Below, in pieces: positions 38,805-56,300 of a stretch of 64,000 bases of DNA. The stretch lies in the NCBI GenBank assembly GCA_032207245.1, contig CM063502.1:134643573-134707572 (forward strand), in the 5' to 3' direction. Position 1 is the stretch's first letter. Each line of letters begins with the position of its first letter. This DNA is from Pardosa pseudoannulata. Lineage: Eukaryota; Arthropoda; Arachnida; Araneae; Lycosidae. Below the pieces are notes generated by a model. That model did not search any database and had not been told where the DNA came from. It was given only the letters and a program-made list of their open reading frames with translations. The position numbers were made by a program, and so were the translations under genes.

Positions 38805-41800
38805 GGTACTTAGCGAATCAATTAAATCTCCGGGACAGCATTCTTTTCTAACTTCTCGTCCCCGGTTCCTACAGATGGCAATTTATTCAAATTCTTTCTC
38901 TGCCATTTCAACAGTTAATTCGGTGCTGGGATTTAAAGAAGCGCATTACGAAAAGTTTTTAAATCGTATTTTACATTCTCTCGTTGGCTCATCTTAGTGT
39001 TTTTTGAGTCCATTTGCATGATTTATAATATCTTTAGAAAAAAAGCATTTATTTATAGAATTCCTTCTGAATAATTTTCTTTTTTTCGCCATGTATTTAT
39101 AAAGCTTTTACAGGTTTTCTTTCAAGAACAAAAAAATAAAAATCTGATGACAATTACTTTCATTAAGCCAAACTGTGTTCGGGTATAATATTTTGATATA
39201 CATATATTTTTTACATTTCTTCACTATTAATCGCTATATGAAAAAGATTAATCCCGTTAAAAGATTTTTATTTGCTAAATACAAAGCATGTTTAGAAATT
39301 TATGCATAAAACTTACTCTTGTCGAAAGTGTACTTCATAAAAGAGTTTTTAGTAGAGTATTTTTAAAAAGCAGTTGTACACTGTATTTAGTTGAAAATAC
39401 ATGAAAATTAAGTAAAAATAAGCCATTAAATTCATAAGTGGCCTTTTAAATTATTGTATATTCTGAGTAATAAATATAGAAATTGAAAATATCAGGATAA
39501 AATGAAAATTCGTAAACAGAAAAAATTATTTTCTTTTGAAAATTTCGTTCATATTATTCTACTATTTTATCACTTGCTCTCACTTTTTATCCTGTTTTAG
39601 AGTTCAGTGTTTAACTAGTGACAGATAGTGATGATAAATTATGAAATACACATTTTATAACTTTTTCCTCTTGCATTTTTTTCTTATTGTGACTTCATGG
39701 ATCATTAACAGTAGGTAGAATGTCTTTAAAATTCAGCACCGGTACACGTCAAAGAATAATGACATGAAACTGCTGGCATTTTCAACATATTCTTTTCCTT
39801 TTTCATGTTAAAGACATGAAAAATAGAGTTTCATGTGTTCACAGAATTGTATTTCATAGATTTTAGAGAAGTAATTTGGATTTTTTTTTCCGTCAGTGGA
39901 ATTCATAGATGAAAAATTATCTCTGTCTTGATTTTAATTCATCATGATGAATGTTTTTGGTTTCTTGATAAAATGCTTCAACGAAATGCAGAAGATGCTT
40001 ATGGCACCCACCTAGAAAGAAATAATTGAATTTTAATTTATTTTGCACTTTATCTCTACTATAAAAAATTACAAAAATAAAAATTTCTGTGGTGTACAAT
40101 ATGATTACATTTTAAGCACTAAGAAAAGAATGGAATTGTAATTGTTTAGTTTTCAGGCAAAAAAAAGTAGACTGAGTCTATTTATTTGTATATTTATTGC
40201 ATCATACATTTTCATAAAATGTTTGTGTAACCATACAAAGAGATGATAAAAATATGCAAAAAATTACTCAAAAGACTTAATAATTTATTACTTACTTAAT
40301 ATATCTCTAATAATATTTTGTATAATGAAGAATTTTGTTAACCAATTAGTACTACACACTAAATCTTCTAAACACCTACTGACAGTTTACAGTTAAATGT
40401 GATTTATATGATTTTAAAATGGGAATTTAAAATTGATGTTGTTCTATATTTGAATGTAATACAAATATATCATACCTAAAATACATGATGAAAACTGTAC
40501 TTATTTTACAGTTAATCAGTAAAAACGTACTCTGCATTAGAAATTTAATTTTAAAGAGATTTTCATTGGGTATCGATTGGAAATCATTATAAACCTTTTT
40601 TTGCTCCGATATAGTTTTGCTGCCTTGACATAAATTTCCTGAATCTCACTTCATTTTATACATTCTAATTTATCATAGAATAGAAAATTTAAGTACTGAA
40701 TATTTTATACTTTGAAATTGGACATTAAAGGACCAATTCCTAAAATATTTTCTGTAACCAAAAACGTTATTTTGGTTAATTTCTCATATCAGGGGTAATT
40801 AATGCATATGGTGATCATTTTTATACTTGCTTTAACGTCTTGTAAAAATTATAGCCGAATCAGTTATGAAATTGTATTAATTAGGTGTGTTTGGTTAAGA
40901 GCTCTAAAACTTTGCTTAGTAGAGAATTAATTTAAGTAAAATTACCAGCCTTTTTAATGTTTTCCCAATATACGTGAATTTAGATTTTCTGAAGTTTGCA
41001 TTATCCTCCAACTGACTTAATTCAACGCATAGTTTCAGTATTTAAATTTGATAAAATCTATACCTAATTCATGAATTAGTGCTAAGTATTCCGGAATATT
41101 TCTTTGCTTTTTTTTTTTTACTAAATATACCAAATATTTTATATGACAAAAGAGCTATATTATAGCTTGCCTGCAGAAAAAAACCAAAAAACGTATTCAT
41201 CTATAAAAAAATAAAAAATGTTAGAAATGAAACAGTAAATTCTTTATTGATTTGAATATTGTTTTTGAATTCTAATTACATTTTATCAGATCCGAAACTT
41301 AACTGTAAAAAATAATTTTGGACAATGAGAACAAATCACTCCTTCTGGGATTTCATTTGGTTTAGTTTATAGCAGTAAGATAATTTTATTTATTTATTTT
41401 TGTAACATGTAGGTTAATTAAACCAGGATTTACTATTTAAAGCCCGTTACAAATGGTTATAGATACATATCTATGGAATCTCAATTCCCAAACTCCGGTG
41501 ACGAAACACATAGCGATTCTGTGCAAATTAATTTGTATTGCATTTCGGGAAAATCAGTTAGAAAAATTCCATCCATATGGGAATATCAACATATGATGTG
41601 CAATTTAAAATATCAATTTTATCCATAGTAGAGTAGCTCTAAGTCTCTTGCTGCATTCGTATTCATGTGAAACACAAGAAAATATGTGATAAAAATGTAT
41701 AAAGAAAAAATATTTAACTACTTCTGTTTTTAAGAGTTCAATATTTAGTAAATGTAAATCCCTCAAAAGTTAACAATAGGCTATATTTTATAATTAATCT

Positions 41801-43600
41801 TTAAAATTGGAGCAAAAATCCTCTTTGAAGATTTTATATGCATATATTACTTATCTTCTAGGAAATTTGCTGTGTTTCAGCTTAATTAAAACATTCATTT
41901 CGCCTGTAAATTTCAACACATGACGTATAATTTAACAATTCAATGTCACATTTCGGAGTAACTCTAAATTACTTCCTTTTTCAATATTTTTTCATAAGTA
42001 AAATATTTAGATTAATTACTAATTTTTACTGATCAACTGTTAATATTTACTGATTTTTTAATATACTAATAATATCTACTGATTTTTCTAAAGACATAAC
42101 CAGATTATTCATTATCTTTAATTAGATAAAAAAATGATAACGAAAGAAATGAAAACTATTCTTTAAGTATCTTTAATTTTTATGAGATCAATTGACAGTA
42201 TACGGAGCCAGCTAAACAATTAATATCAATTAATAGTTTCTTAATAATTCATCTTTAGTATAGGAGCAGAAATTATTTTTAAGACTTTTTATATAAATAT
42301 TTCTTATCATCTGTGATTCATCTAACACATACAAATTTAATAATTCTCAAATAAAATTTATATGTTTCAACTTACTTAAACCAGTCCATTTTGTTTTCAG
42401 TTTATACTAACTTTAATATTACATCGAGGATAAAAATTGCAAAATTTCGTGACTTTGTTCTACTATTGGAAATATATTTCTTCCCCATACCACTTCTACT
42501 CTAAAGATTTGTTCATAATTAATTAACCATATCATTAAGATATTGATCGTACTCCTTTTAAATTAGCTTGAAATATTAATTTGTTGAAAAAAGGCTAAGA
42601 TTACTTAATGATTACTCTATGCGTTCTTACATATTTGAACACACACATTACTTAAATAGGGTTAATTAAAATTTATTTTGGAGTGCATTTAATAAGTATC
42701 TTGAAAGCATCAAGTTCCAAGAAAAATTTAAAATCTTCTTTGTTGATTGTTTAATTAAGCGGATTCGATCAGCAAATTTAATTAATGTTTTATTTTTATC
42801 TCTTTCTTTCAATTTTAGTGCATTTTTCAAATTAAAGTTTGTTTTACATTCTTCAACTAAGTACATTTATCATTTGTTGACGCAAAAGACAAGGAAAGAT
42901 TTTTTTTTAATGTATTACAGATTTCTTGTTATTGAAACATATTGTTCAATTAACAATAATAAATCACACTGGTATAGCTTACTATTTTCATAAATTAATA
43001 AAAGCAGATTTTATTTTATTTTGAGTTAAATTAAAAAAAAAAGAAATTTATCTCCTAATTAACAACACTAAAATGAATAGCACTTAAAATCATTAATTTG
43101 ATTTTTGTATAAAGCTTATTTTTGTTTGGACTTATGACATATTTGCTGAAATTTAGAGTTAAATCTTATATGAATCTTTTTGCAATTACTGACATCCTTG
43201 TTAAAGGACGTAATTAAATCATAATATCTCCGAGAAAAATATAATCCTTATTTAAATAGTATAGTATCTTCAAAATATAATTGAAGCATTTTAACATTAA
43301 AAAAAAAGTCTTGCTAGAAATCGCAAAAATTATACAGGCGACATCCTGTTTAGTTACCGTCCGCAGACCCAATAAAGTGTCCTATAACCAAAGGATCAGC
43401 TGTATCCGATTTTGATAAATTTCTAAGCATTTGATGGTAGTTTTGTTGAAAATAATGGTAAAAATAATGGTAATAATTAAATAATGATTGTGATAAAAAA
43501 AGTAATGAAATCTGTACGCACAGAATTACATTCAGACAGCAAGAGAAAATTTTATCAAAACTAGTTAAGGAATGGTCAGACAGTATAGTTAGCTTTTCAA
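38805..43600. other. Region upstream of the PRRT3/4-like gene, no second gene seen
   Basis: The first 200 bp are GC-richer and probably hold 5' UTR or promoter sequence. A plus-strand open frame at 38797-38997 runs divergently but has no motif and overlaps the upstream ORF. The remainder is AT-rich with short frames only. A GC-richer patch at 43330-43400 is unexplained. No TATA box can be assigned in DNA this AT-rich. Confidence 0.4.
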
Positions 43601-43619
43601 AAAAATTTCATTGTTCGTA

Positions 43620-44900
43620 TATAGGGAAGTAACCCTGGATTTTGTCAAAATTCATTCAGTCATGGTTTATGAGCATTTTCTTTGAAATTTGAACACTTAA
43701 ATTTTCCTTGATTACAAATACATCCTCTTTGAACAAAAAAAGAAAAAGGCATTTGTTTGATATATAGCGAATACCTCATAACAACTAGCTCTAGACCTCA
43801 AAGGGAAAGATTTGAGCTAATCAAATTCAAAAGAAAAATCTAAACTTTCTAAGTTCTAGTTCTTTTTTAGTTAATGGAAATTCAGTACAAAAAATTTCAT
43901 TTGGGTCAAAATAACAAGTTTGTTAGCATATAGGAATATAATATCTGGTATTAAAACCTGCATGTGATATATGTAACACCTAATTTACAAACACTTTGCA
44001 ACTTACAATTGTTGTTCTGAATTTTTTGTCTAAAAGAAAAGCCTCTAAGTACGAAAGTATGAAATATGTACTTAGTGTGAAGTACGCATATGCTAAGACT
44101 CATTGTCAGATTTATAATTTAAATTATTATTCATAAAACTTTTTTTATATTGTCTCTATATAAGGTGATTTTTGATATAATGCTATAGAAGGGGGATTTT
44201 ATCTCTTATTCCGGAAGCTTGCTATTCGAACCTTCTCAGAATATTTACTCTCAACAAACAAAAACAAATTTATTTGCTTGAGGAACTGCGAACATGCTCT
44301 ACACCCTAAAAAAGATTTTAGTGAATCAGTGCACAGTAGTAGTGAGTAGTGCACTCAGATTCAAAAGATAAATTTAAATTTTAGCTTGAAGTTTTAATTG
44401 AATAATTAATTTGAAGTTTAATATAAATCAAGTACAAAAACTCTAATTTGGGGGGAATATAATAAAATTGGTTTGCTCTCATATATCAGCATAACATCCG
44501 ACATTAAAACTGCTTATGATATGCTTAACATCTAACTATACAATAAACAATTAATTATTTTTCTGATTGTAGTCTAAAAGTAAAACCCCGAGAGTAATTC
44601 ACTTAATATGGGATATATGCGTATGTAAGATCTCATTGATCGCCCAAGATATCTTGACTGATAACTCCACCTGTTATTCTTAAAAAAATTATATCTTAAG
44701 AACTGATTTAAAAAGCGTAAGTGATGTTCCCGATATAATGCTCGAAAGTGGTTTCCACTTCTTATTCTGGGAAGCTTGTTATTAGAAACTTTATAGAATG
44801 CTTCATCTAATAAACAAAAAATGTGTTTGCTTGGGGAATAGCGAATTCGCTCTAGACCACAAAAAGAAAGATTTTACTCGAAGGATAAAATCGTATTTTA
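43620..44900. repeat. Diverged tandem array, units of about 500-550 bp
   Basis: About 2.3 units. Markers are GCTCTAGACCTCAAAGGGAA (about 43788), GCTCTACACCCTAAAAAAGA (about 44296) and GCTCTAGACCACAAAAAGAA (about 44849); each is preceded by AACAAAAA...TTTGCTTG-like sequence. Others are ATCTCTTATTCCGGAAGCTT (44201) against CACTTCTTATTCTGGGAAGC (44757). The units differ heavily, so the array is old and not homogenising. Confidence 0.65.
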
Positions 44901-45510
44901 ACAGAAAAGAGATTCTTGATTTTTCGAATTATATTCCTTTGAATTATGCGTAAGCTGTTTTATGCACCATAGTAATTCTCTCTCTAAGCTCCTTATACAA
45001 AGTTTTCGAACGGAGTAGATAAGGGCAGAAATATTCGAGCCACTCCTGAATTGAAGGTGCTAGGAAGGAAGAAAATATTTAAGTTATTCAAGAGCAAAGG
45101 AAAAGAGAACTCGGGCGTATTTATCTCTCTCCGACAGTGTTCTGAATTTAAAGGAATGTCCTGTCTTTATGTGATTTCTTCGCTTCTCTGAGTTTAATGC
45201 CCTGTTAGGGAAGGAGTGTGACAAAGGCAAGCCTTTTTCCTGTCACTAAATTCTATGTTCATTGTATGGTAGACTACTTTTCATCTATGTTCCGGTCAAA
45301 AATTAGAAATTTGACATGCGTTTCCCTTTCCCAGATTGTAACACATTATGAGATGTCCAGAAAAAAAGGGTCCAAAGAAATACTCCTTTTTAGATACCGT
45401 TTTTAGTTCCCATCTATATGTCTGTCAACTGAAATGACCATTAAAAATCAACGATAGAATTCGATCGAGACTTGGTATTAACTATACATGTGTGTGCTCT
45501 TTTCAGTAAT
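44901..45510. other. Intergenic, moderately GC-richer, unassigned
   Basis: The stretch 44990-45260 is less AT-rich than its surroundings. The open frame 45218-45406 has no recognised motif. No element end seen. Confidence 0.35.
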
Positions 45511-49828
<4,318 letters not shown>

Positions 49829-50065
49829 ATTTTGAAATTTAAATGTCAACTCATACGATGTAACATATTAAAAACTGTTACAAATCTAAAATCTAAATCG
49901 TATGTACACATTTTGAATAACCCAACAAGATGACTAGAAAGCAAAGAAATAACTATCGATTGTAAACAGGTAAGAAATGAAAGACTGGAAGAAAAAAGCG
50001 GAGTTGCATTGAAATAAAGAATGCAAGCTGGTGCCACTTCAATATTGGCCCTTTGGTACTTTAAA
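49829..50065. repeat. Dispersed direct repeat, copy 1
   Basis: It aligns with 51150-51395. Shared landmarks are TTTTGAAATT, GTTACAAATC, CCCAAC-AGATG, ATCGATTGTAAACAGGTAAG, GAAAGACTGGAAGAAAAA, GAATGCAAGCTGGTGCC and CTTCAATATTG. The short minus-strand open frame inside it (49846-50037) is not conserved in the other copy. Family unknown. Confidence 0.75.
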
Positions 50066-50270
50066 TCATGTAAAAATTGCCGATAGTGAAATAAATGTTA
50101 CGCAAAAGTTGCAAATTATTTCCAGCTATTTATGATACAGGTGAATTAAACTATTTTTTTTTCATTTTTAACATGGGGATCGTACCCTAAATGTACATCT
50201 TTCCAAAAATTCTCTAGAAAAAAAAGGTTTAAATATGTTCTTTACTTGATCAAAGTTAGAAAATGAATTA

Positions 50271-50948
50271 TAGGTCCGTAATTAGGTCCTTTAGCGCCCG
50301 TGACAAAAAACTGATCTGAGCGCCTACCAACCAATATAGTGAGAAAATATACAAATGTTTTTTTTTCTATATCATATATTTTGAATAAAATCAAAATATT
50401 TTATTAATTCTTAAAATGTGCCTTGTATATTAATTTTTAATTTTTTTCCTATATTTGTTTTATTAATACTTAAAAATATTTTCGAACACTCTAAAGATAT
50501 TATTTTGTTGATATACTGAATAGTTTATTTCAGAGGAATATTTTTTAATTTCTACGTTGAATTTTCATAAAAATATTAATGATTTTTTAAATTTAAATTT
50601 AGTTTCAATAACTTAAATGATTTCAAGATTTAAAACCAATACCCGGATTTATATAACGGCATATTAAGAGTGTTCGGTAAACATTTTGTAACAATCTATA
50701 ACAAGTTTAGTCTCTAGTAGCATTTTAAAAAAATAAAAAAATTCATAAAACAGTAATTATTAAACACATTGGATTTTAAAAAAAATTCTGATTCTATAAC
50801 AACAAAAAAAATATTTTCCAACTTTTCCTTATTTTTAATTGAGGCGAATTTTCTTTCAGACCCCGTTTTTCTCATGGTGCGGCGCCCATATGACTGAAGC
50901 TCCCGTGGCAAATACCACCTTTGCCAAGCCCTAGTTAGGAGGGCTCTG
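50271..50948. mobile_element. hAT-like non-autonomous element with intact 8-bp target duplication
   Basis: ATGAATTA flanks both sides exactly (50263-50270 and 50949-50956). The left end begins TAGGTCCGTAATTAGGTCC. The right end, reversed, begins CAGAGCCCTCCTAACTAGGG. Both derive from a CAGGGCCGTAATTAGGG-type hAT end, and both subterminal regions hold GCGCCCGTG- or CTCCCGTGGCA-type sequence. At 678 bp and with no open frame of a transposase, it is a MITE-like copy. It lies between the two copies of the 240-bp dispersed repeat. Confidence 0.75.
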
Positions 50949-51149
50949 ATGAATTACCAAGTATTAGTACAGAAAATAATAAAGAATAGTTTAATCTCTA
51001 AAGCGATCATAATTTTGGGACTCTTCGGTATTTACGTGTGTGTATCTCTTACTGTCAACAAATTTTATGAACTACTAAATAGGATTTACTAAGTTAAATG
51101 AAACAGAGTATTTTAAACTAAAGTCGTCGAAAAAAAGATTTTTTTTTTT

Positions 51150-51395
51150 TTTTTGAAATTCAAATTTTATTTCATGTGAATGTAACACCATTGAATCAGT
51201 TACAAATCTTATATCTGTAATGCAGGCCCAATATTCTTAACTACCCAACCAGATGCCTAAAAACCAAAGAAAAGAAATGATAACTGCATCGATTGTAAAC
51301 AGGTAAGAAAACGAAAGACTGGAAGAAAAAGGCGGAGTTACCTTGGAAAAAGGAATGCAAGCTGGTGCCGCTTCAATATTGACCATTAGGTACTA
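51150..51395. repeat. Dispersed direct repeat, copy 2
   Basis: Partner of 49829-50065, in the same orientation, about 1.3 kb away. About 680 bp of that spacing is the hAT-like insertion, so the original spacing was near 640 bp. Confidence 0.75.
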
Positions 51396-52139
51396 CGGAA
51401 TGTCATTAGTGGACGAAAGACATTTAGGACAAGTTTCTGCAGCCATGGAAACAGTAAGAACTCGTTAGGGGACTGGTACCTCTCCTATGTCTACTTCATT
51501 GTCACTTTCGTTTCAAAATAATGAAATAAATGGAACACAAAAAGAAGAAAATTCCATAAAAAATTGAGAATGAAGTAAAAGAATAAATAGGCCATTTATT
51601 CTTCAAAAAGTGCTTGAAAAAATATAAAAGATAACAATATAAAGAAGATAAAGTAATTTAGAACTAGCACTTTTGTGAAATTTATGAAGTAATGTAATTT
51701 TCTTTCAAAAGATGAAAAAAAATTAAGAACAAGAAAAACAAAAGAAAAAATATACTGTGTGTTATTTTCTAAATATATAGGATTATACTAAATACACGAT
51801 GATATATTATAAATAAATCATCGTAAAATCCAAATATCTTTTGTAAATATATTTAACTATATTTTAAAAAATAATATTAGTTTTAAAATGCATCATTAAT
51901 TTTTATTCCAAATGATTCTTCTTTTTAAGGCAAAATATTTTATTTCCGTAACTTCAAAATTATTACATCCTAATTTAATTTCTGAACATTTTTATTCATT
52001 TCAAGATTTGTTTTGAAAATAATTATATCAGACAAGTGTAAAACTTCGTCGTTTTTATCAGCTTTATTCTTTTTAATTAAATTGTTTTAAACGAAAAACT
52101 TTTATCTCAACCTTTCTCTAGAAATTTAAGTGCTCATAA
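51396..52139. other. Intergenic, nothing recognised
   Basis: AT-rich, many AAGAA runs, no gene or element end supported. Confidence 0.4.
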
Positions 52140-53230
52140 AAAATGAAAAAATAATGTTCTTTAAAATCAGAGTTTAGTAAAAATCTTCAAAAATCGACAA
52201 TTTTCCTCTTTCCTTAAATTATTTGTTGGTATCTTGAAATTCGATATATCTACAACTAAGGTGTGAACTTTTAAACTTTTTTATTACTGATCAGGCTTCT
52301 TACGTCTGTATTTGAGTCTAACACTTTTCGGGATAAAGATTTGTGGGTGATATAACTTTATAATGTATGCGTTTAATTCTTTGCAACTTACTAGTTAAAA
52401 AATATCTTTACCAGTTTACATACTAGTTTAAAAATTCTATCTCCAGAATTACAATGCATCTTGACAGACATTCAAGTGCCAACATCATGGAGAAAAAAAA
52501 AACGAAAAAAATTAGCATTTCTGGAACTCAGAAATTTGTTTAAATCCACACAATTTCATATTTTATTTTTTCAACTATTTCAGGAAAATCTTGAAATTTC
52601 ATATATCTATTTATAAGTTATTATAAATTGTATTGTAACTATTTGGTAGTCCGTTTGAGTCCAATACTTTTGAAAATAAAGATTTCTGGGTTGTTAAACT
52701 TTTGTAAACATCTGATTTAAATTCTTTACAACAAACTACTTTAAAATTTATTTCACACTAGCAGTTTTAAACTTTAAGTACCAGTTTTAAATACATATCT
52801 CTAGAAATATAATGTGACTTAAGAGACATTCAACTGCCCACCTGTACAGAGAAAAAAAAACGAAAATAAAGTTTAGCATTTTTTAAATTTAGAGGTCGGT
52901 AAAAATCACAAAAAATCTACATTTTTATTTTTCTTTAAATTATTTTATTGGAATTTTGAAATTATATATCTCTACTTATAACTTAAGACACTTATAAAAT
53001 GCATCATTGCTTATAAGGCGTTGTAGATCAGTGTTTGATTCCAATACTTTTTGGATAGGGCAAATAAACTTCACACGGTTGAAAAAAAATTGTACTTTGT
53101 AAAATAAAAAAAGTTTTAAACTTTTGTCTTTAGAATTAACCAGTGTGAAAACCCTGCTTTTGAAAGGATATTCTACGAATTTTGTGAAACTTTTCATGGA
53201 AATTGTTGATTGTTTAAAGTAATTGAAAGT
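52140..53230. repeat. Diverged tandem array, units of about 360 bp, three copies
   Basis: Markers are GAGTCTAACACTTTTCGGGA (about 52313), GAGTCCAATACTTTTGAAAA (about 52655) and GATTCCAATACTTTTTGGAT (about 53037). GAGAAAAAAAAAACG occurs at about 52487 and again at about 52846. Each unit also carries a TTGAAATT...ATATATCTA block and an ACATTCAA(G/C)TGCC block. Divergence is high. The open frame at 52976-53197 falls inside a unit and is not conserved. Confidence 0.65.
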
Positions 53231-56180
53231 AATTGAAATTTTACTTTTAAATTATTTTTAACTCATGCTCAGCAATTATTTTCAATTCTTTTGCTATATT
53301 TTCAATACTTTTTCACAGAAAACACAAGAAATATTGGGCCAAAAGGTTCAGTAATTCATAGTCTACATAAATATCTCTGTACATAATAAATAATGAAAAT
53401 CAAGTTCTTTTTCTGTAAAAAAAATATGAAGATTTAGATTTCTCTTTTCATGTGCAATGATCATTACAAAATATACACAAATTAAAGTAAAAAAATTTGA
53501 ATAATGTGGAAATAAAAATGTATAATCTTAAACTCTTATCAAATAAGAGAACAAGATGTAGTTTTGTTTTTCATTGCACTAGTAGAAACAATATTTTTTG
53601 ATAACGATAAACTATTTATGAAGCAGGAGTGCTATGTAAAACTGCATTTTATCTAAATCATAGAAAGTATTATATTATGAAGATATTTATTCAGACCTCG
53701 GGGAAATAAGAAATTGTTCGGGAGTCAAATTATTAAATGTTGGCAGACTACAGTTATTTAATTCTAAATTTTCAGTTTTACGCATGAAATGGATCTTAAA
53801 TAAGCTTAATGTAATTTACGAACTTATATTTCCGACAATATGGAATTTAATTCAAATTGGCCTCATTTATTGCGTATGGAATAGGTTCACTTCTCTCGAT
53901 GCATGCAAAATTTGCTGCCGTACAGTTGAGAAAGTTGAGAAGAGTAAATTAAGTGACAAATGTGTCCAAAGTAAACACCTAGAGATAAAAGAATATTTTC
54001 AGCTCCCCTCTAATCTTATGGGAGCAATCAATCTAATTAAGAAATTACGTCTTAAATGTTCTGTTTAGAATTAAGTCGTTAATTTATATGGAAATTGCAT
54101 GGGGATGATTTAAGAAATGCGCATAAATATTGCACGTTTGATTTCATTTAGGCAGCAATAAAAATAAAAATCTGAATGATTAGCTCCATTCGGCCAGATT
54201 TTCAAGGGGGAACTCTCAACGATACATTGAAAGACAGTTTGTGTTAATCCAAAATCACTTACTTTGATAGGAGACATTAATTCAAAAGTTAATGTTGTTT
54301 TAAAATAAAACTAATAAATGATTATATGTGAAGGGAAGGGAAAGTTTTAAGAAGAGGAGAAAGTTAATTAAAGTCTATGAATTATATATTACAGATTTGT
54401 AATTAAATGTTAAATGTATTTCTTAAAAAAAAGAAGAAACATGCGGCTTGAGGCAGAATTTTCTATCATCAGAGCACAAATTGTATTCCTGTAATTGATG
54501 TTTCATCTTGCTGTTTATGCTTGATTTTAGAAAGCCTTAATGATAGTTCTATGGTTGATGAAAACTTATCATCTTGTAAAACATTCGGCTGGTTTATTTG
54601 CAGAATGGTAGACATTTATTGTGAAAATAAAAAGGATATTAAAGTTAGAGGGTTAAAGAGCACATTGCATTGATATTAACAAATTAAACTGAAGGATCAA
54701 AACTTCAAACCATATCCAAATTTTTTTATGTATGTTTAATAGTAAATAAAGATACAAATATCATATACTTGAGGAAAAATTTTTAAAATTCTAATACATA
54801 AAATTATTTAAGTTTCATTGAATTTTTGAAATTTTCTTTTATTGGATAATAAATTTAAAAACGAGGTCTAATACTTTGGAGTGGTTATCAAAGATACGAA
54901 AAATACACTCTGAAAATTGCATAAAACTTATAAAAACTTCATACTCAAGTCAAGTTAGATTTCTGCAAGCATTTTCTGGCATATGAAAAGTTGAATAAAT
55001 ATCTCAGACTTCTTCTGTACGAGTAAAATATTACTATAATTTTCTAAGTAAACGATATTAATCCCCAGAAAACATTCGAATAGATATAAATGAATGGAAT
55101 CAAGATATTAAGAATAAGATTTATAAAATACATTTATAAATTAAAATGTTCCAATTTCCAATTTAGAAGGGTTATAGCCATTAAATACTTCTGTCAATTA
55201 AAATTATCTCCAACATTATATTAGATATCGCAATATGATTCAACATTAAATTTATCTTTCATTTTGTATGACTGTTACAAAAAAGACTGGGTAATTTCAT
55301 ACAAATTCTTTCAAATCATATGACAATAATACAAGGACTACATATTATTTTAAATAGCAAAATATTCAAAAGAAATATGTTCTATTTGCACTTGTTGTAT
55401 CAAATGATAATTATCAAATTTAAAGCGCACTAAATTATTCTTAATGGTTAAGATAAATTAATCTATTTGTATTCACTACATAATTATTTTTGAGTCTCAG
55501 TAAAATTGGGAAAACATTTTATTGCAATGAAACTCGTTTAAAATCTAATGTTCAATTCAATTGAAAATGATGCATATTAATTTAGCACGCTAAAGTGTGA
55601 TTAAGGTTACAATTCTCCTATTTAAAATGGATTTTAATTAAAATATATTCTCTCTCAAGCTAAAATTGTTTAAAATTTACTTAAAGATTTATTTGAATGA
55701 AAATCACTTTAAATTTAGATTATTGTTTCCTTGGACTGTAATGTAAATTAGAAATGTCATACAATTTAAATATATTTGCGTGCAAGGTAAATTAAATATA
55801 AATTTTAGCTTTGAATTAATCTAAATGCTGTACCTTATTTACCGGTTTTCTCAACATGAAAAGTAAATGCAACATAATTCTTTGCAAAATATATTTTTTA
55901 TCTTTTGTCCTACTATATATTTTTAAAGTGTTTCCTTTTCGTAAAATTGTGCTTTTCTATTTTGTTCTAATTGAGTTTGGGAAAGAATGCTATCAATTTA
56001 ATTGAGTTCCAAGGATTTTTAATTATTTTACAGCATGAAAGACAAGATACTTTTTAAATTGTTTACATTTAAAATATTTTTCAATGATAAAATGAAAATA
56101 TAATTAATAGTTATCATAATTTCATTCCAACTCTTTTCGTATTCAGTTTTCCATTTATAATGTTAGGTGAATGTTTAATA
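53231..56180. other. Intergenic, with one unassigned 94-codon open frame
   Basis: The frame at 53784-54068 on the plus strand (MKWILNKLNVIYELIFPTIW..., then a Cys-rich DACKICCRT) has a hydrophobic start and two cysteine pairs, but no family I recognise, and lies in a slightly GC-richer patch (53700-54260). The remainder is AT-rich. Confidence 0.35.
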
Positions 56181-56184
56181 ATGT

Positions 56185-56300
56185 TTGGGTAATGCAATTT
56201 GGTACCAAATTTCACGGGTTCAAATCCCGCTTCTATCATGGATGTTCGTTGCCATTCGGAATCAGATTTAAGCAGTAGGTCCCGGTCTCATTAGACTTCA
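56185..56300 (+). repeat. Possible tRNA-derived SINE fragment
   Basis: ACGGGTTCAAATCCCGC at about 56214-56230 matches a pol III B box inside a T-arm hairpin. TGGGTAATGC about 30 bp upstream could be a weak A box. The flanks do not fold as a full cloverleaf, so it is not a tRNA gene. No A-rich tail or target duplication is clear. Confidence 0.3.

Noticed and set aside
38797..38997. Divergent plus-strand open frame upstream of the gene
   Set aside because: No motif, and it lies in a GC-richer 5' flank where stops are less frequent. It also overlaps the upstream ORF on the other strand.
49846..50037. Small minus-strand gene in the dispersed repeat
   Set aside because: The frame is not kept in the second repeat copy at 51150-51395.
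56212..56232. tRNA gene
   Set aside because: Only the T-arm is present; acceptor, D and anticodon arms do not pair.
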